Below, piece by piece: positions 37,301 to 48,508 of a stretch of 64,000 nucleotides of DNA. Under the pieces are notes generated by a model. It did not search any database. It was not told the origin of the DNA and saw only the letters and a list, made by a program, of their open reading frames with translations. Location of the stretch: assembly GCF_958979055.1 (NCBI RefSeq), contig NC_084899.1:942501-1006500 (forward strand), in the 5' to 3' direction. The stretch comes from Alnus glutinosa (Eukaryota; Streptophyta; Magnoliopsida; Fagales; Betulaceae). Numbering within the stretch: the stretch's first letter is position 1; each line of letters begins with the position of its first letter. The translations under genes and the position numbers were made by a program.

Positions 37301-40300
37301 TTGCAGATTACACAAGTCCTTGTATGGTCTTAAACAAGCCCCCTGTGCTTGGTTTACCCGACTATCTCAGACATTACTGGAGCTTGGGTTTGTTTCTTCT
37401 ACTGTTGACAGTTCTTTATTTGTATTTCATCAGGGAAGTGTCCATCTTTACTTCCTGATTTATGTTGATGATATTTTGTTCACTGGTACATCCTCTCCCC
37501 ATATTGCCTCTGTTATAGCTCAGCTTCAGTAGGTTTTTAAACTCAAGGACCTCGGCAACTTGCATTTCTTCTTAGGCATCCAAGCTGTTCGATCATCTCA
37601 AGGTCTACATTTGAGGCAAGCTAAATATATCTCAGACCTGCTGTCAAGATCCAAAATGATGGGTGCTAAGCCCTTTTCTTCTCCATGCATTACGGGTTCC
37701 AAGATGTCCAATGCGGCTAGTGATCCTTTATCTCCAACTAATGTTACTACATATCGGCAGACAGTGGGTGCTTTGCAATATTGTACCTTAACACGTCCGG
37801 ATATTGCTTTTTCTGTGAATCAGTTATGTCAACACATGCATAACCCTTCTACACTTCATTGGACAGCTGTAAAACGAGTCCTTCGATACATTAAAGGGAC
37901 TATTGATCATGGCTTATGGTACATCAAAGGTCCCTTGATTCTTCAGGCTTTCTGTGACTCTGACTGGGCAGGTAATCCGGATGATCATCGGTCTACTACT
38001 GGCAATGGTATTCTTTTGGATCCTCTCTCATTTCTTGGATTGCCAAGAAACAATCGGTGGTTGCCCGTTCGAGTACAGAGGCTGAATATCATGCCATGGC
38101 TCTTGCTACTACTGATCTCTTTTGGTTGCGCATGTTATTTAAGGATCTTGGTATCCCTTTATTTTCTACTCCTCACCTATGGTGCAATAACATTGGGGCA
38201 CTTGCACTTGCCTCTAACCCCATTTATCATGCTAGGACTAAGCATATTGAAGTTGACTACTATTTTATTCGAGAGAAGGTGCTCAATGGTGATATCTCCA
38301 TCAAGTATATCAGCACTCATGACCAACTAGCTAATGTTTTCACTAAGGGACTCAGTTCAGCTCGGTTTTCCTTTCTACGTGACAAGCTTATGGTTTGTTC
38401 CATACCTATTAGCTTGCGGGGGGCTGTAAACAATACCAATGTCATCTCAACATGTCCAGATACATCTGAATGTGAAGACTCCTCTCTAGTGCAAAATACT
38501 AGTCAGCATCCAACTACTTCAACAAACTCGGATACAAGACTCCTAGCTAATAGATAATACCTTTAGATAGGATTCTGTAAATTCAAATATAAAGATATTT
38601 GAATTCTGTTTTCAATTCAAATATCTAGATAGGATTATCTTTAGATAAGTTTTAGGTTTGTAATTCAAACTCTAGATAGATTGTAACTGATCCGAAGATC
38701 ATGTAATCTCTTCTTCTATTTATACTTTACTAAACATCAATAGAAAGTATTGAACTTCAAATTCTATTACTGGATTGGGTGATTCGTTTAGGTGTGGTCC
38801 AGCTAAAGAAGATTGGAGGTCAGTTCCGTTGTGTTTAATGTAGTGCCTTTGGCGTAAGAGGAATGCTCGGCACTTTGAAGATGTAGAAACATCGATGTTA
38901 AAGCTACAAAAGCTTTTGCTTAACACGTTATATACATGGATAGTGGCACATCATAGCTTGAGTGTTTTTATTTATGCAGATTTTTTGAATTTATTTTCTG
39001 TTCCTTTCTATTAGAGGGTCTCTTGTATATTCCCTGTGGACTAAGGTTGCACTCCTCTGCACTTTATTAATAAAATGACATTACTTATAAAAATAAATTA
39101 ATTAATTAATTAAAAAAAAAAAAAAAAAAAAAGGTAATACAATGAAATATGATGACAATAAAAGCATGCACGATGAACAATATACAAACCAGAGAAAGAG
39201 TAGCATAGGAATCCTTCCCATCAGTTGCATCACTAGCAGCCCGGAAGGTTTCTTTTGCCTTAACCCAGTCATCATTTTTCAACTCCAACTCACCAAGCAT
39301 AGACAACGCATTGGGGCACTTGTCATTCACCTTCAAAGCATCGTGAACCTATGGAAAGGAGTCATTATATGAAAATATATACATATATAAAAATGTTTAT
39401 ACATAATAACTAAGAAATAGAAGCAGGGGTGTTGTAGGAGTAACAAGTTAACAACCAGTTCAATGCTTAATTGAATATTGTTTCGTGCTTTTGCAATGGA
39501 AGCGAGTCTCAGATAAGCATCTATGTACTCTGGATACTGCAAAGAACGAACAAAGGAGTTAAGCAAAACCCCACCAAATGAAATAGTAAACAGACAAGGT
39601 CGTGAAACATCAGACTAATATTACAGGAAGCATTTGAAAAAACCATAAAGCATCAAAAAACATGGATGAAATAATGGACCACGTTAAAGAAGCCAAAAGT
39701 GAACAATTCATGATGAAAACATTTTGTAAAAGCGTACACCACAACATATTTACTGTAGCAAACAAGGCCTTCCCAACCACGAGGAACTTCTACAAAATCA
39801 GCTCGAATGTGCTCTTACTCTAGAGTTGTGGTCACATGAGTGTGGTTGAGCAAAACATAGCTAATTACAGAACCTTTTTTCATCTAAAAAGAGATGGTCC
39901 AGGGCAATTCAGGAAAAAACGGCTGATCCAACTACTAGAACAAGGCCTAGTCGAATGTATTCCAATTAAATGAAAAGTCCTTTGAAGAAGGAAAAAAGAA
40001 ACACCTGATATGTACCAACTTGAAAATTTTAAATGGCATACTACAAAAAAACTCTCCAACTCAATAGAGCATTTATATATATTGAGATGTACGTGTACAT
40101 TTGTTCTGTTAGATGAGTAGTTGACAAAGAACCAAGAACTTTGAAGAAGATCTTTACTAATTGCTATACAAGAGGTTCTAGTAACAAATTAGTGGTATTT
40201 TAGGTATAAAACAGAATAGTCAAGATTCAAGTATGCATCACGCAAACAGACACACCACACACCTTAAACAAGATTAGACGGTACAAGACGCTTGCAGTTT

Positions 40301-43300
40301 CAGGGTTATGTAACTGCTCTTGTAATCTAGCAAGATTAAATAGCGTTGTGATTTTATTCCAAGGTAGTTCCACATGGCGACCACTCTCCTCAAGTCGTTG
40401 AAATAATTGCAAGTCCTTGTATTGAATAATAGATTCACTAGCATCAATCTCTTGGAAGTTCTCTCTACCCTCGATGAAAGAAAGCCAAATTCCATCGCCT
40501 AGAGCCTCCTTGAAAGTTTGTTCAGCAAGCTAGCAAATAAGAAGACATCAAAGTCATTTGCTGATTGCACCAATACATTTACTTTACAAGGAAAAAGTAA
40601 AAAAAGTCTTAACCCGCATAATAAAGATGAAACTGTTTTGAATAGCGCTATTAAAAGATTCTTCAACAAAACCAATTGTAATTGCTCATCAAATCTTCAA
40701 GGACATGCACAAACCTCAAACTCTCCCCTTTCAAAATGAAGAACTCCAATATTGTTGAGCAATTCAACTGGTACTTCTTGACCTCCCTTTTTCAAAAGAC
40801 CACGTGCCTGTAACATTAATTTAAGTCTAAATTATGAAAGAAAATTTCCAGAACTTAATGAGATACAATGTTCCCTTTACTATGAGGAATTAACACTTGA
40901 TTTCCCCAAAAGAGTAACAAATAGGAAACCTTACAGTTTTGAAGGCATCCAGAGCTGCTACTGCATCAGATGAAATTAACAAGTCCCCCAGCTCAAGAAA
41001 TGCCTATATCATAGTCAGATGGATGTTAAGATGTGAAACTAGAAGGTAAGGTAAGAAGCAGCCAAACTGAATTAACTTTGGTTATTGGTACTTGAAAGCA
41101 TGCAACTTGGAGGATTTAGTAACTTACAGTTAGAAAAATAAATAAATAAGAAGAGGATAAAGAGAACGCCCTATACAATCTTACAAATAGAAGGTTTAAC
41201 TGTTTCTTATTTTCAAAATGATGAAATAATGGCTATTACTGTAGCCAAAAGCACATATACCTTTCATACATTCTTTCAGCAAATAAAGCTGGACTCCTCC
41301 ATATGTCCAAACAAATGTAAGATACAAGTGAACATGGGTGTCATGTGGACAAAGGTGCAACAAACCAGTCCTTAGTAAGGAGACTTATTCTCTAAAATAT
41401 CAAAAAAAAATGATAGATAACAGGATCTATTACCTGGGAATCACGTGGGTCAATTTTCGTAGCCTTCCTCATAAATTCTTGGGCTTTCTCAGTCTGGCCA
41501 AGCTGAACGTATATGTGCCCAAGAGCCTAAAGCAAAAGAGAAACATCAATTCAACATGAATCATAACGACTAAAATAGATTTCTGATTGCTTTAGACCTA
41601 AAATATTTTGTGTCTTAAAATATCTGAGAAGACATTTGCAGTAAAATTTCTTGCACTTTTCTTGGTTGGCATACACGGAAAATATCTACTTATTTTGTTA
41701 TATGTGGTGGTGGCACTGGTAGCTAGTAATGTTGAGGCTGCTTGTGATACCCTGAAAAATTTAAGTCCCACATCAGATGGGGGATTGTGATGGTGTTACA
41801 TGAGGATCAAGTCCCACATTGGTTCTTAACTGGGTAAAATTGAGCTAAATAAGTAATTGCAAACAACTCGAGTAGTAAGTTTGACTAGTCCTTTTGGGGT
41901 ATAATGTAGATGTGGCTAATTTTTCTCTATATCGTGACAAATGGTATTAGAATAACCTAGTGACGCCATGTGGCATTCGGGCACTGCATCATTACATGGG
42001 CTCTAACAAGGATGTCAGGGACTTGAGTGCAGAAAATTGTGATACCTCGGAAAGTTAAGTCCTACATTGGTGGATGAATTGTAATGGTGTTGCATTGAGT
42101 GCCAAATCCCACATTAATTCCTTACTAAGTCAGACTGAGCTATATAAGTAATTTAACTCCAATTGTAACTTTGACTGGTCTTTTCTGGGTATAATACAGA
42201 CGTGGCTAACATTTCCCTGAGTTGTGACATTGTTAGCAAGGGCCTATAGGAAGACACGGAAAATATTTTCAGGCAAGCTCTATTCGCAAAAACAAGCCTA
42301 AAGATCATGAAACAACCATGCCAATACACTTTCATTTAACTCACTTACTTTCATTGTCTCGCAATTATCAGGGTAAATCTCCAAAACCTTTTCGAAGTTC
42401 GACTGAGCACTTCTAAAATCTCCCAACTTCAGTTGTACTTGTCCCAAACCTATCATTAAATTGCCAACATAATAAAAAGGCAAACAAGAGGCAACAAATC
42501 AAACGAAAATAAATACGAAACCCAGTTATAACAATTCTGTAAAAAATGTATCCACTTGAGTACTATGTTGAACAATATAGTGGTCATTGTAATTTGCGTG
42601 TTTGAATAGTGGTAAATAAAACCCAAATGCATTTGAACCATTAAATATGTATCCATGTAATTCTATGAACACAATTAAGCATGCTTCTAGTTGCAAATAC
42701 ATCAGGCATTTCTCCAATCTATTACAAACATTTAATAATAATAATAAAATCAGCTCCACGCAAAAAGTCTTAATTCAAACTACTTGGAGTTGGCTGTGGG
42801 AATCTTTTTTGGCCAATCTACCCAATCCAAGACCATACAATATGTAAATTTTTTATGACCGTATGTAAAATAAATACGGTTACTGACCATAATAAGGAAA
42901 AATAAACTCGTAGGGCTTATTGATTTCCTTGACAGATGCCATGTAGTACAGCCCAGCTTTTTCATAGTCCCCCTACAGTTCATTTACAGAACATCATAGT
43001 CAGAAAGACCACAGAAGACAGTATAATAAGCTGATTTATCAAAAGATTTAAGTTCAGACCTATGCTAGCAACTGGAAAGAGGGGAAAGAATGAAAGTTAA
43101 GGAAAGAGAGAGGGGGAACTTCTTAGTTGTCAAGGTAGGTCACCGGGTAATAAAGCAGCTAAAGAAGTGGTTATCAATACATGATAGATAAGGATGCTTA
43201 AATACAAAGGGAAGATAAAAAATCACTTAAACAAGCAAAACAGTTTGCTTTATGTCCCATCTCCTTCCACCTTTTTGTTTTACTTTAATAAGTAAAAACT

Positions 43301-46300
43301 TTACAAACCTCAATAAAATGATTTCAAGAAAAAAGGTGTTGTTCCCAACCTTGCTATGATAAGACCGTGCTAAATTGTAGTAAGAATGTGACTTTGTCGG
43401 TCCATGATTGGTAACAGCAAGTGCAGTTTCAGTCAGTTGCTCAACTAGAAAATGTTGACCAGTGTAGAAGAAGTGATTTGCTAGATAATTCAGCGCCATT
43501 GCAAAGAAAGGGTATATCTCAAAAGCTCTCTGCATTTTTTCCATTCCTTTCCTAATTCCAATAGCTGTGATTATAGAGCACCAGAATTAGTATTTTCAAA
43601 ATGAGAAACTAGTATAGACAGCTAAACAATGACCAAACCATATAAGTCATAAGGAAAACAATATTTGCTGACATAGCTTACCTTCATTTTTATGCAAATC
43701 CATAATTGCAAGTGCCACAAGAGCCTCGACATTTTCTGGATCTAACTGCACATATATAACCGTGAAACATATAAAGATAACAGAATTAGTGAAAACTTGC
43801 AGCGTGTGCAGTCGGTTTTTATATAATCAATTCATTTATATATCAAAGACAAATACTTGCCTGTAAAACCCTCTCAAATGCCTGCCGAGCTTTATCAAAT
43901 TGACCTAACTTGTAGCGACAGAGACCTATGCCAAGTCTTACAGCTGCAGGACAATCGGGATGCACTAGCAAGGCCCTCTTACAAGAGTTCAAAAATTACA
44001 AGTCAAAAGCAACATCTAACACATGTACATAGCTGAGAACATATCTCCAAATACCACTAATATAATGTCAGGAAGACAGCCAGTTATGACCCCTGCCAAT
44101 TTATTTGTGTATCTATGTATGTATATATGCAAATCTCCTTGTGTATTGTGTGTGTATATGTATGTTTGTAACTATGTACATATGCATATATCTTCATGTG
44201 CATATATGTATCTATGCACATCAAATCAAAGCCTGTTGAGAAGGTGCACATTGCTTTCCACTGGAAATATAAGATGAAAATAACAAACCTTGTACAACTC
44301 CAAAGACTCGTTGTAGCGTCCACGATTGAACTCAACACAGGCCTGCAAAAATCCAAGGCCAGTTATTTACAATAAAGGCAGCATGTGTACGCCAACATAT
44401 GAATCCATGCCCCAATTCAGTCTCTAGGCTGACCTGGTCCTTCTTTATAAATATTTTTTTTTATGAGTAATCGAAATATCATTAAAAATGTAAAGCGCAC
44501 CCAGGTACACAGGAAGTATACAGAGAAGCTACCTAACTAGTAAAGGCAAAAAGAATAAGAAAATCATGATAACTAATCATTAAAGGATAAACAAAAGCAG
44601 CTGTCCAAAGATATAATGTGTTGAAAAATAAAGACTTAATCTCCTCCAAAGACCTCTCACGGTCCTCAAAACTTCTATCATTCATTTCACTCCATAAACA
44701 CCACAAAAAACACGAAGGCACCATCTTCCACACATCAGCACTCCAAGTGTTGCCAGTAGTCCACTAATAAGAATACAAATCGAATACTCGTCTAGGCATG
44801 ATCCAAGACAACCCAAATCAACTGGAAAAAAAATAAAAATAATAAACAAAAAAAATAATCCAAATGGCACAAGCAATCTCACAATAAAGCAAAAGTTGGT
44901 TCACATATTCCCCATTTCTTTTACATAAATAACACCAATCAACCACAATGACATGTCGTTTTTTGAGATTATCCATGGTAGGATCTTTCCTAGGGCTGTC
45001 GACCAACCAAAAAAGGCCACTCTCAACGAAACCTTCTTTATAAATATTGGAAGAAACTACCAACCCAATGGCGTAGCTAGGGGGGCAAGGGAGTCCCCCT
45101 GCTCTTCATTACCCCAGGGGAAAGGGAAAAAAATGGCTGGCTCTGCCAATGCCCCAACCACATTTTTCTCATTTCAGTTTCAACCTCATCTTTTTTGCTA
45201 GTGACAATCCCATGCCCACACGAGCCCCTCAATTACACTAGATGTGGAGAGGTATGGAATATACAATGTCTATAATCAAGTCAGGTAAGCCTCAACTCTC
45301 AAGTCCAACTAACTAGGTTAGCTATATGTTATGCCTGTAATTGATATCTTTTTAAATAATTATTCAAAAGAACATAAATTCCTAGACAGACTAAAATGGT
45401 GAAAAGAAAATTGAACTACCAACCACAAGCAATAAAGATAAGTTTTGTTGAGCAAAGTCTGAATCACATTATAACATTCCAAGTCAGGAAAAAAAAAAAA
45501 AATTTGAAGAGTTGTACGAGGGAAAAAATTTCAATGCATAGAAACAAAAAAAAATAATAATAATTAAGGTGACCAACAATTGGTCACTAGAGGACAATAC
45601 AGTTACAAAATTTGCAAATGAGGGCAGTTTCAAAATTATTAATTATATCTTCATTTAGGTGATCCTCAGACTTTCAAATAAGTAAGGAATAGCATAATTA
45701 CTTTTTCCATGCAGAAGTGTTGATATACCTGACCCAGAAGAGCTGGAACATTATCACGATCTCCATCTAATACGATCTTAAAAGCAGCAGATGCCTGTTC
45801 TACATCACCCTTGGCAAGTAAAAGCTGACCTGTAAGCAGCATATATGTACTGAATTTTTTAAGTATTCCTGCAGCGACTAATCTACAACAGGGCTCCCTC
45901 TTTTAGTAATAAGCAACATACCACCATGAAATAATTCCCTTGTCAGAATTATTTAAATTTCACAGTTCACGTACACCATGAAACTTCCTGATCACACTCT
46001 AATTTGAAGCATGAATATAAATTTAGTGAAGAAAGTCAGTGATGATGGAGAAGACAAGACCAATGCATTTAAAGAAGAGGTTCCCACCAAACGGAACAAA
46101 TAAGACTATTCAATAAACACATGCATTTTAGATGCCCATATATACATCAACTATTAGCTTTGTGCTAAGAGTTTATACAGAACAACCAACTCCAGTCCAA
46201 GATGATATCCCAGGACCAGCCAATTGAATCTTTCCTATACGATAACACAAAGAAGCTACAAACATTCACCTTTTCCAACCCAAGTAGAAGGCTCATGCAT

Positions 46301-47489
46301 GTCAATCCTAGATGCTTTGTTATAGTATTGAGTAGCCAAAATGAAATGATCCTCCTTTTCCCTTTGTTTCGTCTCGATTTTCCCGAGGTAGCTATAATAA
46401 GCGCCTAAAGCATTTAAGATGGCAATCCTCTCATATCTAACATCGGAATAATACTCATCAATTTCTGCAAAAACAAGAAAACAAACAAACAAACATGAAA
46501 TTATAAACATCACAAGTAAAAAGATTGGTAAAAAGTCGTTTTCATGCAGTGTTCTTACAGACCAGTGAGCCGGCACACAGTTTCCTATCAACCCATGCCA
46601 GGCCCTTATCTTGTGAGGTAATTAGAAGATTGCACTACAGCAACATTAGAAACGAAAATGAAGACAAAAACAAAAATAAAAAGAGTTACCAGGGCCTGAC
46701 CCTTCCTCCAAAATTTGTCTGAACTGTTCAACTTTTCCCTGCTTGAAGTACTCCCTCTGAAACAAAGCAATAATTGAACAAACATATATACATACATACA
46801 TATGGAAGCGTTTGCTCAATACATTATATATTTGGATAGTGTCCCATCATTACTTGAATGTTATGTAGACTTTTTAAATTTATTGTTTGTTCCATCCTTT
46901 TAGGGGCACTCTTGTATACTTCCCGTATATTAGGCTTGCGCCGCTATGCACTTTTAATGAACTGAATTGATATTGCTTATAAAAAAATATGTATAGACAC
47001 GCACACAATATTAAGAAATTCATGTGGCAATCATACTAGTTATCCATTTAAGCATGCATTACCACTCACTCATTGTTGATGCATGTTCGCTGATCAGGAT
47101 AAGCTGTATAGTGGACTTGTTCCAAAGAGTAGCGCACGCCCTAAGTAAACCTATATGGTTCGTGCTGAATTCGAATAATCGAGCTAATTCGACTGAAAAA
47201 TACGACGTTTACATTGCGTGAATTCAGCGCAACTGTACTCTAACGTGTGCTATGAATTTACAAAAAAAAAAAAAAAAAAAGATGCAACCAGAACCCCATG
47301 ATTCGCGGGTAAACAGCAAGAAAAGAAAATTCAACAAATAGAACTAACCGCGATGATAAGCCAGAGATCGAGCGGGGCTTGCTCGGCCTTGAGGATGTCA
47401 AGGATATCGGCCGCGTCGCGAGGGAGCTGATCGAGCGCGACCCTCACCTCCTCCTCCGAGTTCTGCACTGGAATGTACAAGCTTGCCAT
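28356..47489 (-). CDS. CTR9: CTR9 homologue, PAF1 complex TPR subunit (VIP6/ELF8 type)
   Basis: Scaffold subunit of the RNA polymerase II-associated PAF1 complex; the Arabidopsis orthologue (VIP6/ELF8) is needed for FLC expression and histone methylation. Exon starts to ends on the minus strand: 47489-47349, 46756-46690, 46464-46270, 45829-45729, 44342-44289, 43977-43861, 43745-43682, 43564-43350, 42972-42888, 42449-42349, 41526-41434, 41003-40935, 40807-40715, 40529-40263, 39536-39456, 39348-39190, 33478-33383, 32390-32289, 32201-32094, 31995-31771, 30563-30297, 30219-30148, 29365-29048, 28538-28356. The total is 3273 nt or 1090 aa, essentially the length I recall for the Arabidopsis protein. 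Tandem TPRs fill residues about 100-800 (for example ALGHIYVQLGQTEKAQEFM). A charged coiled coil (EEARRKAEEHRK) and an acidic/basic low-complexity tail ending VSDDED follow. Intron 16 (5.7 kb) holds nested transposons; intron 6 starts with GC. Confidence 0.95.
32860..33075. mobile_element. LINE 3' tail and possible SINE remnant in CTR9 intron 17
   Basis: At 32,990-33,075 (plus orientation) ttgtatactttcagtgtatt, ggggcgccttacgctttt and atttacttaaaaaaaaaa match the LINE tail family. Just left of it, on the minus strand, ggttcaaaaccc (near 32,920) resembles a SINE box B and is followed by an A-rich stretch. Flanking ggaggtg repeats are too short and imperfect to prove boundaries. Confidence 0.5.
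33814..34158 (+). repeat. 5' LTR of the copia element
   Basis: It starts tgtaaacaataccaatgtc and ends acttcaaattctatta. A TATA-like ctatttatacttt lies about 55 bp before its end and would place transcription within the LTR. Confidence 0.9.
34254..38403 (+). pseudogene. Degenerate copia gag-pol
   Basis: Order of domains: gag (from the ATG at 34254), CCHC zinc knuckle (CQICGKLSHKALDC, near 35071), aspartic protease (WYADSAANQHIT, near 35209), GAG pre-integrase (WHSRLGHAS, near 35626), integrase core (FIDDFSRFTW and DGGGEF), reverse transcriptase (YVDDILF, near 37460) and RNase H (CDSDWAGNPDDHRSTTG, near 37953; STEAEYHAMA, near 38075). RE1-type copia organisation. It is disabled by stop codons at 34579, 36501 and 37530 and by frame changes near 35260-35290, 35445-35465 (a T8 run) and 38010-38060. 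With several independent breaks it cannot move by itself, but a partner element could still act on its LTRs. Confidence 0.92.
38425..38769 (+). repeat. 3' LTR of the copia element
   Basis: Same length as the 5' LTR, with six substitutions (five transitions, one transversion) and no indels that I can see. Confidence 0.9.
41743..42229 (+). mobile_element. TRIM (terminal-repeat retrotransposon in miniature) in CTR9 intron 10
   Basis: Two related direct repeats, 41743-41939 (197 bp) and 42038-42229 (192 bp), both start TGTGATACC and end GTGACA. They share aagtcc(c/t)aca, gagcta(a/t)ataagtaatt and gggtataat blocks. The 98-bp core begins aatggtattagaataacc, a decayed methionine-initiator tRNA primer-binding site. 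There is no coding capacity. I see no clear 5-bp target duplication, and the LTRs differ at many positions, so it is old. Confidence 0.8.
43746..43860 (-). other. GC-AG intron (CTR9 intron 6)
   Basis: The exon ends ...gttttacag and the intron starts gcaagtattt, a GC 5' splice site with an otherwise perfect match to U1 (CAG|GCAAGT). The 3' end is an ordinary cag. The reading frame on both sides fits the TPR sequence (FERVLQ then LDPENVEAL), so this is not a mis-called boundary. Confidence 0.85.
44456..45031 (-). mobile_element. 5'-truncated LINE in CTR9 intron 4
   Basis: It is flanked by identical 17-bp copies of ccttctttataaatatt (44439-44455 and 45032-45048). On the minus strand it reads SGLFWLVDSPRKDPTMDNL, then the zf-RVT motif CYLCKRNGEYVNQLLLYCE, WCLRVFCGVYGVK, and the tail (tgtataccttcc-like block, gcgctttacatttttaatga, ttactcataaaaaaaa). 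It lies in the sense orientation of CTR9. Confidence 0.9.
46803..46987 (+). mobile_element. LINE 3' UTR fragment in CTR9 intron 1
   Basis: The segment aagcgtttgctcaatac through ttgtatacttcccgtat, ttgcgccgctatgcactttt and gatattgcttataaaaaaa parallels 38,910-39,110 of the other LINE copy. It is antisense to CTR9. The flanks are TA-rich, and I could not settle a target duplication. Confidence 0.75.
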
Positions 47490-47723
47490 TGACCTCGAAT
47501 GCCGGTGACTGTTTGAGATGCCCCAATAGTTAGGGCTTGCGAAACCCCTCCCTGGCACTCTGCTTAAGCTCTCACTGGTTCTCTCTGGATTCTAAAGGTG
47601 GAGAAACGTATTGCAGGGAGGAAAGGAGTTTGGGTCACAAAAGAGTTTCTTCTTCCGTTGGAGGATTCGTTAGCAAATTTCTTCTTTTGTGGACAATTTT
47701 ACAAAGGAGCAAATTACTAATTT
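47490..47723 (-). promoter_or_regulatory. CTR9 5' UTR and proximal promoter
   Basis: About 230 bp lie between the CTR9 start codon and the end of a Mutator-like element. The only ATG in frame at the start of the TPR protein is at 47489. No TATA box is obvious; this short stretch presumably carries the transcription start. Upstream regulatory DNA may therefore have been displaced by the transposon. Confidence 0.45.
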
Positions 47724-48508
47724 GAAAAATGCTAAGGGTACTTACAAAGTTTTACAAAGGGAAGCTCACAAACTGACGTGGCGTCCTACCTATAATAAAT
47801 GTTAAAATACAAAAATGCCCTTATGCCATCAAGGCGCCGGCCGTCCACTTCCAAGGCCTGTTCCGAAGCTCCAATGGCCGGCCAGACCAACCAAACCGGT
47901 CGGATCTTGGTTTCCGTAACCCACAGCAGCCGGATCTGTGAGATTTGGATCTCCTCAGTCCTCCTGAGTGTGTTCCCTGCCGGATCTGTGACGTTTTAAG
48001 ATCAGGACTGAGAGATTAGGAGAGATGGACGGCCGGATCAGTGGCGTTTTGATATCCAAATTTAAAGGTGAGTTCCCGGCCGGACCAACCAACCCCATGT
48101 TGGTGTGCGTGGGTTTCCGGCAGGATCTCTGGCCGGAAACCCACGCACACCAGCGTTGGTTTGGTGGAAGCCGAAAACTCCCGACCCCGACCACAGGCTG
48201 CCCGCACGCCGTCCTCTCCCAGGATCTCTCCCCTCTTGCCGATCGTCCATCTGTCCCAACCTCCCATCGTCGGCCGTTCATCTATCCCAACCTCCCATCG
48301 CCGGCCATCCATGGCCGGCTTTGCATGGCCTACGGGAATGGAAGCCATGGACGGGCAAGTCAGCTTGTGGAATCCAACCTTCCACCTGGATTTAGTGTGG
48401 ACGTGGAATCCTAATGTCTAATTTTTTTAGTTAATAAAATGCCACATGTATGCCAAGTCAGTTTGTAAACTTTTTTGGTAAGATTTTGTAAGTACCCTAG
48501 CATTTTTC
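47724..48508. mobile_element. Non-autonomous Mutator-like element (785 bp)
   Basis: Terminal inverted repeats: the left end gaaaaatgctaagggtactt and the reverse complement of the right end gaaaaatgctagggtacttac. They continue through an acaaactgac(g/t)tggc block, giving arms of about 60 bp. A perfect 9-bp target duplication, tactaattt, flanks it (47715-47723 and 48509-48517), the Mutator signature. The interior (about 47,815-48,410) is GC-rich, unlike the surrounding DNA, and open in several frames. It contains oppositely oriented modules around gtgtgcgtgggtttccgg. No transposase. Confidence 0.88.

Larger units (their letters stand above)
33814..38769 (+). mobile_element. Ty1/copia LTR retrotransposon, defective
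   Basis: Two 345-bp LTRs (33814-34158 and 38425-38769) flank a gag-pol region. A methionine-initiator tRNA primer-binding site, tggtatcagagc, directly follows the 5' LTR. A G-rich tract (gcttgcggggggc) directly precedes the 3' LTR. The target duplication is ctgga (33809-33813 and 38770-38774), inside the older LINE. LTRs begin TG and end TA. I count six differences between the LTRs (about 1.7%), which points to a fairly recent insertion. It is antisense to CTR9. Confidence 0.93.
33709..39133 (+). mobile_element. 5'-truncated LINE in CTR9 intron 16, split by a copia element
   Basis: The two outer parts (33709-33813 and 38775-39133) join into a LINE 3' region: a zf-RVT end (cttcactgcgaaattgcacg, GVEWVMPRR), then the 3' UTR (ttgtatattccctgtgg, ctgcactttattaataaa) and a poly(A) tail. 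Identical 13-bp copies of gtaatacaatgaa lie at 33696-33708 and 39134-39146 and define the insertion. The LINE lies antisense to CTR9. Without the inner element it is about 460 bp. Confidence 0.88.

Noticed and set aside
38057..38557. Long open frame that runs into the 3' LTR
   Set aside because: It is the RNase H end of the copia pol plus LTR sequence, covered by the element annotation.
44023..44277. Open frame rich in Tyr, Cys and Met in CTR9 intron 5
   Set aside because: It translates a (tatgtatg/tgtg) microsatellite-like stretch and shows no conserved motif.
48025..48421. Several overlapping open frames of up to 129 codons
   Set aside because: All lie inside the GC-rich interior of a Mutator-like element and repeat the same module in different frames; not a gene.
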